The notes under the pieces are model-generated. The model made no database searches and was not told where the DNA came from. It saw only the letters and a list, made by a program, of their open reading frames with translations. The translations under genes and the position numbers were made by a program. From Pseudomonadota bacterium (GTDB lineage: Bacteria > Pseudomonadota > Alphaproteobacteria > Rhizobiales > Hyphomicrobiaceae), in the NCBI GenBank assembly GCA_023430845.1, contig JAEYYJ010000324.1:1-14443 (forward strand): a DNA stretch of 14,443 nucleotides, written 5' to 3'. Of this stretch, positions 6,996 to 14,080 are shown in pieces; position 1 is the first letter of the stretch; each line of letters starts with the position of its first letter.

Positions 6996-7036
6996 CTTCC
7001 TTCGAGGCGCATGTCGCGCCCCGCCTCTCGTGCCTA

Positions 7037-7711
7037 TTACTCTTCGTCCGGCAGCAACTGCCGCCATTCATCTTTCAGTGCCGCCTTCAACGACCGCCGG
7101 GCGCGCGCGAGGAGCGATTCGACGGCCTCGTCCGATATTCCGAGCATGTCGCCCACCTCGATCTGGCTCAAGCCCTCGTAGTGGAACAGCGTAAGCGCGA
7201 CGCGCTGGCGCTCGGGCAGTGCGTCCAGTGCCTCGCTGACGCGCTTGGAAAGATCCGCTTCCTCGAGCCCGCGGCTCTGTTCGGGTGGCTCGGGTGTCTC
7301 GGGGACGTCCGCGACCACACTCGTCAGGCGATGGCGGCGCAGGTGGTCGAGACAAAGGTTCGTGACCACGCGCCTCAACCAGGGCCTGAGACCTCCAGGG
7401 CCGAGCTCCAGCGTGCCGGCGTGGTGCCAGACGCGCACGAGCGCCTCCTGCACGATGTCCTCGGCATCGCCGTCCACCTTCAGCATGCGCCGCGCCACAG
7501 CCAGCAAGACCGCGGTGTGGCGATCGATCAGCACGCGGAAGGCAGCGCTGTCGCCGGCGCGAATACGCGCGAGAACGGCGGCCTCTTCGGCAGCCGTCCC
7601 CGCTTCCGGTCCCGGCCGGTTGCCCGGTCCTGGACCGCTATCGTGCACGCGCGTCACGCCACGGCTCCCTACGGTCGTCCCCACCTCAGGAGTGTAACTC
7701 AGCGCGCGCAT
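7037..7711 (-). CDS. ECF-family RNA polymerase sigma factor
   Basis: A 224-residue group 4 (ECF) sigma factor. After a variable Gly/Pro-rich N-terminus (about 1-40), region 2 spans about 45-118, with the core-binding and -10 recognition segment GDAEDIVQEALVRVW (81-95) and WLRRVVTNLCLDHLRR (111-126). Region 4 spans about 155-212, with LPERQRVAL and the helix-turn-helix GLSQIEVGDMLGISDEAVES (180-199) for -35 recognition. The region 3 expected of larger sigma factors is absent. The ATG at 7711 has GAGG 5 bases upstream. The gene is preceded by an EF-hand protein gene (73-base gap with a strong hairpin) and followed by the anti-sigma and sensor candidates, so it is likely held inactive at the membrane until an envelope signal arrives. 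I saw no convincing GGAAC/CGTT-type autoregulated promoter by eye. Confidence 0.93.
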   Translation of the reverse strand: MRALSYTPEVGTTVGSRGVTRVHDSGPGPGNRPGPEAGTAAEEAAVLARIRAGDSAAFRVLIDRHTAVLLAVARRMLKVDGDAEDIVQEALVRVWHHAGTLELGPGGLRPWLRRVVTNLCLDHLRRHRLTSVVADVPETPEPPEQSRGLEEADLSKRVSEALDALPERQRVALTLFHYEGLSQIEVGDMLGISDEAVESLLARARRSLKAALKDEWRQLLPDEE

Positions 7712-7732
7712 GTGTGCCTCGCCTTTTCGTTG

Positions 7733-7776
7733 TCCGCTTCCGGCGCTGGGCGCCAAGCTGCCCAGCCGGAAGCGGA
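7733..7776 (-). terminator. Strong hairpin between the EF-hand and sigma genes (attenuator or terminator)
   Basis: An 11-base stem (7733-7743 with 7766-7776, core CCGCTTCCGG/CCGGAAGCGG) continues, after a 2-base bulge (7744-7745), into a 6-base stem (7746-7751 with 7760-7765) closed by an 8-base loop. It lies 8 bases after the EF-hand stop and just before the sigma ribosome site. On the minus strand it is followed by an A-rich stretch rather than T, so it may attenuate or protect the transcript rather than end it. Confidence 0.5.
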
Positions 7777-7784
7777 GGCAGTCG

Positions 7785-8735
7785 TCAGATCTTCTTCGGC
7801 TCGACGTCCGGAGCGCGCTCCTCGCCGCGATCGCGTCCGCGCCAGTGATGACGCTCGCCGTCATGCCCGCGATGACGATGCCAGCCGCGCGGGCGCTCGC
7901 CCCGCGAGATGGTCCCGTCCTTGTTGCGATCCATGCGATCGAACATTTCGCCGGCGACCTTGAAGGCCTGCTCGCGCGTGATCTTGCCATCCGTGGTTGC
8001 ACCGAAGCGATGCAGCACGCGCTTCACGCGATAGTCGGTCATTTCCTTGGCGAAGGCCTGCCGGTCGGCGCGATCCAGCGTGCCATCCTTGTTGCGGTCC
8101 ATGCGGTCGAAGCGCTCACCGGCCACGCGAAGGGCTTCGTCGAGCGATATGCCGCCGTCCTTGTCGACGTTGGCGCCACGCAGGAAGCCGAGGCGCGGGC
8201 CACCGCGATGGCCGCGCATCATGCGGCCCTGCTCGCCCGAAAGGCGGGAGAGGGCATCGCGGCCGCGCATGTTCGGCGGCAGATCGGCGTCGCTGATCCG
8301 GCCGTCGCTGTCGAGATCCGCAACAGCGAAGCGGCGGCGGACCTCGTCGAGGAATTCGGATTTGGTCATGGAGCGATCACGCCGGCTCTCGCCCTTGGTG
8401 GCGTCTCCACGATCGGCGCGGCGCTCGCGCATGCCACGACGATGATGCTTACCGCCCTTGGCGAGGGCTGCCTCGATCTCCGCGACATCTACGACGCCGT
8501 CGCTGTTGAGGTCGAAACGGGCGAACCGCTCTCGCACCTTCGCGTCAAAATCGGCCCGGGTGATCTCGCCGCGGCCGAGACCCATGAAGCCGCCCATCAT
8601 GCCGGGGCCGTGCCCGCCATGAGACCAGCGATCCATCATTCGATCGTGCAGGCGCTGACCGGGCGCCGAGACGGCGATGGCCGCACCGCCGGCGAGCAAA
8701 ACCGCTGCGACGATGAGCACCTTCTTCTTGGACAT
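7785..8735 (-). CDS. Secreted or membrane-tethered protein with six EF-hand loops
   Basis: A 316-residue protein with an N-terminal export signal: KKK, then a hydrophobic stretch (about 6-22) and a possible cleavage after AVSA (residue 24), though the following Pro makes a retained anchor possible. Six EF-hand loops can be read. Five keep the DxD/NxDG pattern: 75-86, 140-151, 189-200 (Asn first), 213-224 and 269-280. The one at 245-256 (GATTDGKITREQ) has lost its first ligands. Between and after them are Arg/His/Gly-rich linkers, including a His-rich tail (286-299). It would bind calcium outside the cytoplasm; no catalytic domain is seen. The ATG at 8735 has GAGGAG 8 bases upstream, lying inside a small inverted repeat. 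The sigma factor gene follows 73 bases later, suggesting it belongs to the same stress module as target or signal binder. Confidence 0.9.
   Translation of the reverse strand: MSKKKVLIVAAVLLAGGAAIAVSAPGQRLHDRMMDRWSHGGHGPGMMGGFMGLGRGEITRADFDAKVRERFARFDLNSDGVVDVAEIEAALAKGGKHHRRGMRERRADRGDATKGESRRDRSMTKSEFLDEVRRRFAVADLDSDGRISDADLPPNMRGRDALSRLSGEQGRMMRGHRGGPRLGFLRGANVDKDGGISLDEALRVAGERFDRMDRNKDGTLDRADRQAFAKEMTDYRVKRVLHRFGATTDGKITREQAFKVAGEMFDRMDRNKDGTISRGERPRGWHRHRGHDGERHHWRGRDRGEERAPDVEPKKI
7896..8135 (-). repeat. Internal duplication within the EF-hand gene
   Basis: Codons 201-224 (8064-8135) and 257-280 (7896-7967) encode near-identical segments sharing VAGE, FDRMDRNKDGT and a closing EF-hand, 168 bases apart. 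The nucleotide sequences also stay similar around TTGTTGCG and TCCATGCG, which suggests duplication of a two-EF-hand unit of about 56 residues. Confidence 0.65.
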
Positions 8736-8740
8736 TTCGG

Positions 8741-8755
8741 GAACTCCTCGAGTTC
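8741..8755 (-). promoter_or_regulatory. Inverted repeat over the ribosome binding site of the EF-hand gene
   Basis: On the minus strand GAACTC-GAG-GAGTTC forms a perfect 6-base inverted repeat around 3 bases. The Shine-Dalgarno GAGGAG (8744-8749) lies partly in the loop and partly in the second arm. In RNA this could mask ribosome access; in DNA it could be an operator. It is short, and the role is inferred. Confidence 0.35.
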
Positions 8756-8830
8756 AATCTGCTTTCGAGGAGGAAACGTCGGCTGCGCCGGAAATCCGTC
8801 GCCGTATTATTGCGGTTTTCTGACTATCGT

Positions 8831-11764
8831 TCAGGCGACGATGACGTCGAAAAGTCCCGCAACATCGGCGAGCGTCGCCCGCAGGGCTGCTTCGAGACGC
8901 GCGAAATCCGGCGCGTCGCCCGCCCGCGTCAGCAGTTCGCGGAGGCCGTCCGGTGCTTTGGCAGGGTCGAAAGGACCGTCGAGGCAGAGACGCAGCACCT
9001 CTGTCAGGTTGTGTACGAGGATCGCGGCCGGGATGAGGACATCGGCGTGCGGCGCGCTGAGCAGCCCCGCAGCGGCGAGCTTGCGGAGTGCACCGATCGT
9101 GTTCTGGTCTAGCACCTCGGCGTGCGTATCGGCATGAGCAAGCTGGAGAAACTGGGCGATGAACTCGATGTCGACTAGGCCACCTCGGACCTGCTTCAGC
9201 TCCCAGATGTCCTCGGTGCCCTTTTCCTTGGCAATGCGCTCGCGCATGTCGCGGACGTCGGTCGCGAGCTTCGTGTGGTCGCGTGGTCGCAGCAACGCAT
9301 GGCGAATAGCCGCCTCGACGCGCGTGCGCAGGTCATCGGGACCCGAAATCACGCGGGCCCGCGTGAGCGCCATGTGTTCCCAGGTCCAGGCCTCGTTCTC
9401 CTGATAATGTTCGAAGCTCGTGAGCTGCGTCGCGACAGGCCCCTTCTGGCCGGAGGGCCGCAGACGCATGTCCACTTCGTACAGCGAGCCCTCGGCCGTG
9501 GGTGAGGAGAGTGCCGTGATCAGGCGCTGCGTGAAGCGCGTATAATATTGGCTCGGTGCGAGAGGGCGCGCGCCATCGGACTGCTGGACGGCGGGATCGA
9601 AGTCATAGACGAGAATGAGGTCGAGATCCGAGGCGGCGGTCATCTCGCGTCCGCCGAGTTTGCCCATGGCAACGACCACGGCGGCGCCGCCCACCACGTG
9701 GCCGCTCTGCGCGACGAGCTCGCGCTCGACCTGGTTCTGCAGGGCTGTGATCAAATGCTCCGCGAGCGCGGCATAGGCGCCGCCCGCCTGCGCCGCGGTA
9801 ATGGTGCCCGAGAGCACGCGTACACCGATCAGAAAGGCCTGCTCGCTGCCGACGACGCGGGCGCGATCGAGTGCGTCCTGGTAGTCGGTCGCGGCCGCGA
9901 TCTCCGCATCGACAATGCGTGCCAGCGCGTCTGCATCGGGCAGGCTGCCGAAAAATCCCGGATCGAGCACGGCATCGAGCACGCGACGACGGCGGCTCAT
10001 GATTCCGGCGAGGCGCGGCGCGGAGCCCATGATGTCCGCGACGAGACGCAGGAGACGCGGATTGTTGCGCAGAAGCGAGAAGAGCTGCACGCCCGATGGA
10101 AGCTGCGAAACAAAGCGATCGAAACCGATGAAGGCCTGATCGGGATCGCTCGTGCGCGACAGGGCCTCGATGAGCGTCGGCTGCACTTCGGTCAGAAGCT
10201 CGCGAGCGCGGGGCGTACGCACGGCCTGATAGCGCCCATGATGCCAGCCACGCACGGCGCCGATGATGTCCGACGGGCGCTTGTAGCCCATCTTGATGAG
10301 CGCCTCGACCGTGCCGGGGTCGTCCTGCTCGCCGGCAAAGACCATGTTGGCGTCGCCGCGCGTGAGCTCCGGCACATCCTCGAAGAGTGCGCCGTAGTGG
10401 CGCTGCACGCGTTCGAGGTGCGCAACGAGAGCGGCGGAGAAGGCAGCCGTGTCCTCGAAGCCGGCAAAGCGCGAAAGCCGCAGCAGACCCTCGGCATCGG
10501 CCGGCAATGTCTGCGTCTGCTCGTCGGCGATCATCTGCAGCCTGTGCTCCGTGCGGCGCAGGAAGAGATAGCTCTCCGTGAGTTCGTCGCGCACGAGCGG
10601 TTCGATCCAGCCGCGCGTCGTGAGATTGGCGAGCGCGCCGAGCGTATCGGGCTGGCGCAAGTCGATCTGGCGACCGCCGGCAATGAGCTGCTGGGTTTGC
10701 GCGAAGAACTCGATCTCGCGGATGCCGCCGCGACCGACTTTGATGTTGTGGCCGGCAACGCCAATCTCGCCGAAGCCCTTGAAGGCATGTATCTGGCGCT
10801 TCATGGCATGAATATCGGCGATGGCCGCGAAGTCTAGGTACTTGCGCCATACGAACGGCGCGAGTTCCTTGATGAAGGCTTCGCCCGCCGGAATATCACC
10901 CGCCACGGCGCGCGCCTTGATCATGGCGGCGCGCTCCCAGTTCTGGCCGAAGCTCTCGTAGTAATTGAGCGCCGCATCCGTCGAGATCGCAACCTGCGTG
11001 GCGCCCGGATCGGGACGCAGGCGCAGGTCGGTGCGGAAAACATAGCCATCGCCCGTGCGCTCTTGCATGAGGCGGACGAGATCGCGCGTCATGCGCACGA
11101 AGAAAGCGAGGGGCTCAAGCCCCATGCGCAGCTTCACGAGCTCCGGCTCGAAAAAGACGATGAGGTCGATGTCGCTCGAATAGTTGAGCTCGCGCGCCCC
11201 GTGCTTGCCCATGCCGATGACGATATAGCCGGTATCGGCTTCGGCCCGGGCGCCGGCAGTGCCGAGCCAATCGCCTTTGGCGATCGCCGCATTGAAGAGA
11301 AAGCGCACGGCGGCTGCCGTGCTCGCATCAGCCGAGTCGCTGAGTGCGCCTGTGACCGTCATGACAGGCCATGCGCCGGAGAGATCCGCGAGCGCCACGA
11401 GTAGCGCCACCTCGTTCTTGTACTGGCGCAGGATGCGCATGGCATCGGCTTGAGACGTAGCTGTGAGGATATCGGCATCGAGCGCGCGGCCGAGTTCGGT
11501 CATGCGCGTTTCGGGCGCGCTCGCGAGAACGCGCGTGAGGCGTACCGGATCACGCAGAATGAGGTGCGAAAGATAGGGCGAGCTGCCGAGCGTGCCGGCA
11601 AGAAGGTCGTGCACAGCGGGCTCGGCGAGGAGCGCTGTAAGCTCGGCGGGTGCCGCCGTCTCGAGCTCGGCGAGCCGATCGGCTGCGAGCCGCGCATCGA
11701 AGGCGTGCGGAAGCTCGACGATCCGCTGCCAAAGCGGTCTCAATTGACCTGCGCCTTCCGCCAT
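8831..11764 (-). CDS. glnE: Bifunctional glutamine synthetase adenylyltransferase/adenylyl-removing enzyme GlnE
   Basis: A 977-residue enzyme that attaches AMP to and removes it from glutamine synthetase in response to PII protein, setting ammonium assimilation. The length is normal for the family (about 950-1000). Two nucleotidyltransferase domains are visible. The N-terminal adenylyl-removing one has GMGKHGARELNYSSDIDLIV (184-203), with metal-binding Asp198 and Asp200. The C-terminal adenylylating one has GKLGGREMTAASDLDLILVY, with Asp713 and Asp715. Helical linker and C-terminal regions fill the rest. The ATG at 11764 is preceded by GAAGG and lies inside the end of the histidine kinase gene (25-base overlap), so glnE is probably cotranscribed and coupled with the two-component system. 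The next gene downstream, the EF-hand gene, starts 95 bases after the stop and has its own ribosome site. Confidence 0.98.
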   Translation of the reverse strand: MAEGAGQLRPLWQRIVELPHAFDARLAADRLAELETAAPAELTALLAEPAVHDLLAGTLGSSPYLSHLILRDPVRLTRVLASAPETRMTELGRALDADILTATSQADAMRILRQYKNEVALLVALADLSGAWPVMTVTGALSDSADASTAAAVRFLFNAAIAKGDWLGTAGARAEADTGYIVIGMGKHGARELNYSSDIDLIVFFEPELVKLRMGLEPLAFFVRMTRDLVRLMQERTGDGYVFRTDLRLRPDPGATQVAISTDAALNYYESFGQNWERAAMIKARAVAGDIPAGEAFIKELAPFVWRKYLDFAAIADIHAMKRQIHAFKGFGEIGVAGHNIKVGRGGIREIEFFAQTQQLIAGGRQIDLRQPDTLGALANLTTRGWIEPLVRDELTESYLFLRRTEHRLQMIADEQTQTLPADAEGLLRLSRFAGFEDTAAFSAALVAHLERVQRHYGALFEDVPELTRGDANMVFAGEQDDPGTVEALIKMGYKRPSDIIGAVRGWHHGRYQAVRTPRARELLTEVQPTLIEALSRTSDPDQAFIGFDRFVSQLPSGVQLFSLLRNNPRLLRLVADIMGSAPRLAGIMSRRRRVLDAVLDPGFFGSLPDADALARIVDAEIAAATDYQDALDRARVVGSEQAFLIGVRVLSGTITAAQAGGAYAALAEHLITALQNQVERELVAQSGHVVGGAAVVVAMGKLGGREMTAASDLDLILVYDFDPAVQQSDGARPLAPSQYYTRFTQRLITALSSPTAEGSLYEVDMRLRPSGQKGPVATQLTSFEHYQENEAWTWEHMALTRARVISGPDDLRTRVEAAIRHALLRPRDHTKLATDVRDMRERIAKEKGTEDIWELKQVRGGLVDIEFIAQFLQLAHADTHAEVLDQNTIGALRKLAAAGLLSAPHADVLIPAAILVHNLTEVLRLCLDGPFDPAKAPDGLRELLTRAGDAPDFARLEAALRATLADVAGLFDVIVA

Positions 11765-13263
11765 GCGCCTTCGTCCTCTTTCCGCGGTGGCTCATTGTCC
11801 GCGGCATTGCCGGCCACGGGGGTGGCCATCATCGGCAGCGAGAGGAGCACGCGCAAGCCCGGGCGGTTGTCTTCGAGGCGGACGGCGCCCTCATGCAGGC
11901 GCGCGACGGCCGCGACGAGGCTGAGGCCGAGCCCCGTGCCGGGCTTCGTTCGGCTCGCTTCGAGGCGCACGAAGCGACGCAGCGCGCGTTCGCGATCCTC
12001 GGCGGCAATGCCGGGACCGCGATCGGCGACTTCGATTTCGACGGTGCCGTGCTTGGGGCCTTGCTTGGGCGTGAGCACGACGGAGATTGTCGATCGATGG
12101 CTCATCGTCGCAGCATCATCGCTGGCCGCGCCGTATTTGATGGCATTCTCGATGAGGTTGGCGATGGCCTGCCCCAGAAGCTGGCGATTGGCGCGCACGT
12201 AGACGGGCGTGCCTGCCGCGTCGTGCCATTCAAGCGTGAGACCTGCCTCTTCGGCCGCTGGCTCGTACAACTCTGCCAAATCCTCGACCATGGCGCCGAT
12301 ATCGACCGGAGCCATGGTGTTCTCGACCGCGCCGGCCTCTAGGCGCGCGATGAGAAGGAGCGCGTTGAAGGTTTTCATCAGTTCGTCGGCGTCTTCGATC
12401 GTGTGTTCGAGTCCGGCGCGCCATGCAGGTCCGCCGCGCTGGTCTGCGAGGGCTGCCTCCGCGCGATTGCGCAGACGGTTGAGCGGCGTCTTCAGATCAT
12501 GGGCAATATTGTCCGAGACTTCCTTCATGCCGGCCATGAGCAGCTCGATGCGATCGAGCATGGCATTGAGGCTCGCTGCCAACCGGTCGAGTTCGTCATC
12601 GCTGTCCGTGCGCGGCAGGCGTTCGGCGAGATTGCCCGCCATGATGGAACGGCTGGCGGCGGTCATGGCGTCGACGCGCTTCAGGATATGGCGGCTGAGC
12701 GCAACACCCGCAGCAAGGCCGACGAGGGCGAGGAGCCCGATGCCGAGGCCGAGCGTGCGGTTGGTTGCGGCGAGATACGTTCGCTGTGGTTCGATGTCCC
12801 GAGCGACAGTGAGCGCGAGGCCGTTCGGAAGTGCGAACACACGTCCAGCCGCAAGCCGCTCCGGCATGTGGGCGGCATCCTGCGGCGGGCGATAGCGGAA
12901 AGTGCCGCCGCCTCGCGCCTCGTTCGAAAAGGCGGGAGGTTCGGCGAGGTTTCCGGCGATTACCCGCTTGTCCGCATCGATGAGGGCGTAGAGATGCATG
13001 TCGCCGGCGTCGATGCGCCCCTGGAGCGCGCGCAGGAGATCGTCGAGGCCGCCGCGGCCGTAGATGCGGTGAAGTGCAGTGCCTTCGCGGTCAAGCTCCG
13101 CGATTGTTGCGCGGCTCATGGCATCGTTCGTCGCACGCGTGACGAAGGTGACGACGAGGATCGCCGTGATGGCAAGGGCGAACGTCGCGACGGCCGCTGC
13201 ACGAAAGGTCGTTGTCCGCCAGAAGCGCGCAGGACGCGCGGCTGTGGGCGCAAACGGATGCAT
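11740..13263 (-). CDS. Membrane sensor histidine kinase of an OmpR-type two-component system
   Basis: A 507-residue kinase. Two membrane helices (about 20-43 and 171-191) flank a periplasmic sensing region of about 125 residues. A HAMP domain (about 192-244) leads to the dimerisation domain, with the phosphorylated His255 in NIAHDLKTPLNRLR. The ATP-binding domain shows the N box (ANLIENAIKY, Asn369/Asn373), the D box DRGPGI (Asp414) and GTGLGLSLV (442-450). The C-terminal tail (about 480-507) is polar and unconserved. The ATG at 13263 lies 4 bases after the stop of the response regulator gene, so the two form one unit, and its 3' end overlaps glnE. The signal is not evident. Order with a Do-type protease and glnE is, as far as I recall, conserved in Hyphomicrobiales, which points to an envelope role, but this is inference. 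Confidence 0.95.
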   Translation of the reverse strand: MHPFAPTAARPARFWRTTTFRAAAVATFALAITAILVVTFVTRATNDAMSRATIAELDREGTALHRIYGRGGLDDLLRALQGRIDAGDMHLYALIDADKRVIAGNLAEPPAFSNEARGGGTFRYRPPQDAAHMPERLAAGRVFALPNGLALTVARDIEPQRTYLAATNRTLGLGIGLLALVGLAAGVALSRHILKRVDAMTAASRSIMAGNLAERLPRTDSDDELDRLAASLNAMLDRIELLMAGMKEVSDNIAHDLKTPLNRLRNRAEAALADQRGGPAWRAGLEHTIEDADELMKTFNALLLIARLEAGAVENTMAPVDIGAMVEDLAELYEPAAEEAGLTLEWHDAAGTPVYVRANRQLLGQAIANLIENAIKYGAASDDAATMSHRSTISVVLTPKQGPKHGTVEIEVADRGPGIAAEDRERALRRFVRLEASRTKPGTGLGLSLVAAVARLHEGAVRLEDNRPGLRVLLSLPMMATPVAGNAADNEPPRKEDEGAWRKAQVN

Positions 13264-13267
13264 CAGC

Positions 13268-13948
13268 CTACTCGGCGCCGTCGCGCATCATGTAGCCGGC
13301 GCCGCGCACGGTGTGCAGCAGCGGGCGATCGAAGTTGCGGTCGATCTTTCCTCTGAGGCGCGAGATATGGACGTCGATGACATTGGTCTGCGGATCGAAG
13401 TGATAGTCCCACACGTTCTCGAGCAGCATTGTGCGCGTGACCACCTGCCCTGCATTGCGCATGAGATATTCGAGGAGGCGGAATTCGCGCGGCTGCAGAA
13501 TAATAGCCTCGCTGCCACGCATGACCTTGTGCGTCAGGCGATCGAGAACGAGGTCGCCGACGACATAGCGCGTCGTCTGCTCCTCGGGCTGGCGCCGGTG
13601 CGCGAGCACTTCGACGCGGGCGATGAGCTCGGCGAGGGCAAAGGGTTTCGTCAGGTAGTCGTCGCCGCCAGCGCGCAGTCCCTTCACGCGATCGTCGACG
13701 TGGCTCATGGCAGAGAGGATGAGCACGGGTGTGCGATTTCCCTCGGCGCGCAGCGTCTGGATGAGCGTGAGACCGTCGAGATGCGGCAGCATCCGATCAA
13801 CGATCAGCAGGTCGTAGCCGCCGGCACGCGCGAGTGCAAGGCCGACCTCGCCATCCTCGGCGATCTCGGCGGCATGGCTTGCCTCACGCAGGCCGCGCTG
13901 CACGAACTGGGCGGTTTCGCGGTTGTCCTCGATAACGAGCACACGCAT
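13268..13948 (-). CDS. OmpR/PhoB-family response regulator
   Basis: A 226-residue regulator. The receiver domain (1-118) has the acidic pocket (Glu7, Asp8), phosphoacceptor Asp51 in LLIVDRMLP, Ser79 in LILSAMS and Lys101 in LTKPF. The winged-helix DNA-binding domain (about 126-222) contains LQPREFRLLEYLM, VTRTMLLENVWDY and the typical ending HTVRGAGYMMR. It is the partner of the kinase that starts 4 bases after its stop. The ATG at 13948 has only a weak, distant GAGG upstream, and no better start is visible. Its 5' region carries two hairpins next to the end of the protease gene, so it may have its own promoter or depend on read-through. Target genes cannot be told from this window. Confidence 0.96.
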   Translation of the reverse strand: MRVLVIEDNRETAQFVQRGLREASHAAEIAEDGEVGLALARAGGYDLLIVDRMLPHLDGLTLIQTLRAEGNRTPVLILSAMSHVDDRVKGLRAGGDDYLTKPFALAELIARVEVLAHRRQPEEQTTRYVVGDLVLDRLTHKVMRGSEAIILQPREFRLLEYLMRNAGQVVTRTMLLENVWDYHFDPQTNVIDVHISRLRGKIDRNFDRPLLHTVRGAGYMMRDGAE

Positions 13949-13974
13949 GATTGAGCGACCTCGCGATGCAGGAA

Positions 13975-14003
13975 AGCGTGCCAGGCGGGGGACCCGGCAC
14001 GCT
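13975..14003 (-). terminator. Hairpin between the degP-like gene and the response regulator (promoter-proximal copy)
   Basis: AGCGTGCC (13975-13982) and GGCACGCT (13996-14003) form a perfect 8-base stem with a GC-rich 13-base loop, 26 bases upstream of the regulator's start. The minus strand continues TTCCTG, a weak T stretch. It could terminate the protease transcript or lie in the regulator's leader. Confidence 0.4.
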
Positions 14004-14020
14004 CCTCTTTCGACCTAACC

Positions 14021-14047
14021 TTGACGGCGTGGGGGGAACGCCGTCAA
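14021..14047 (-). terminator. Perfect hairpin after the degP-like gene, likely terminator
   Basis: TTGACGGCGT (14021-14030) and ACGCCGTCAA (14038-14047) are perfect 10-base arms around a 7-base loop (six G and one A on the plus strand). It starts 33 bases after the protease stop codon. No T-run follows on the minus strand, which is common in GC-rich genomes. Confidence 0.55.
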
Positions 14048-14080
14048 TGCCGGTCGCTACAGGCTTACTGAGCAGCCCAC

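Noticed and set aside
8739-8767. GGGAAC on the plus strand, resembling an ECF -35 box
   Set aside because: It points away from the module, with no plus-strand gene behind it, and no fitting -10 was found. On the minus strand no clear GGAAC/CGTT pair was seen either.
7710-9137. 475-codon plus-strand open frame across the EF-hand gene
   Set aside because: It spans the EF-hand gene and the ends of two others on the opposite strand, and its composition mirrors the EF-hand codons.
9548-10837. 429-codon plus-strand open frame opposite glnE
   Set aside because: glnE is unambiguous on the minus strand with both catalytic motifs. The antisense frame has low-information composition and no ribosome site of note.
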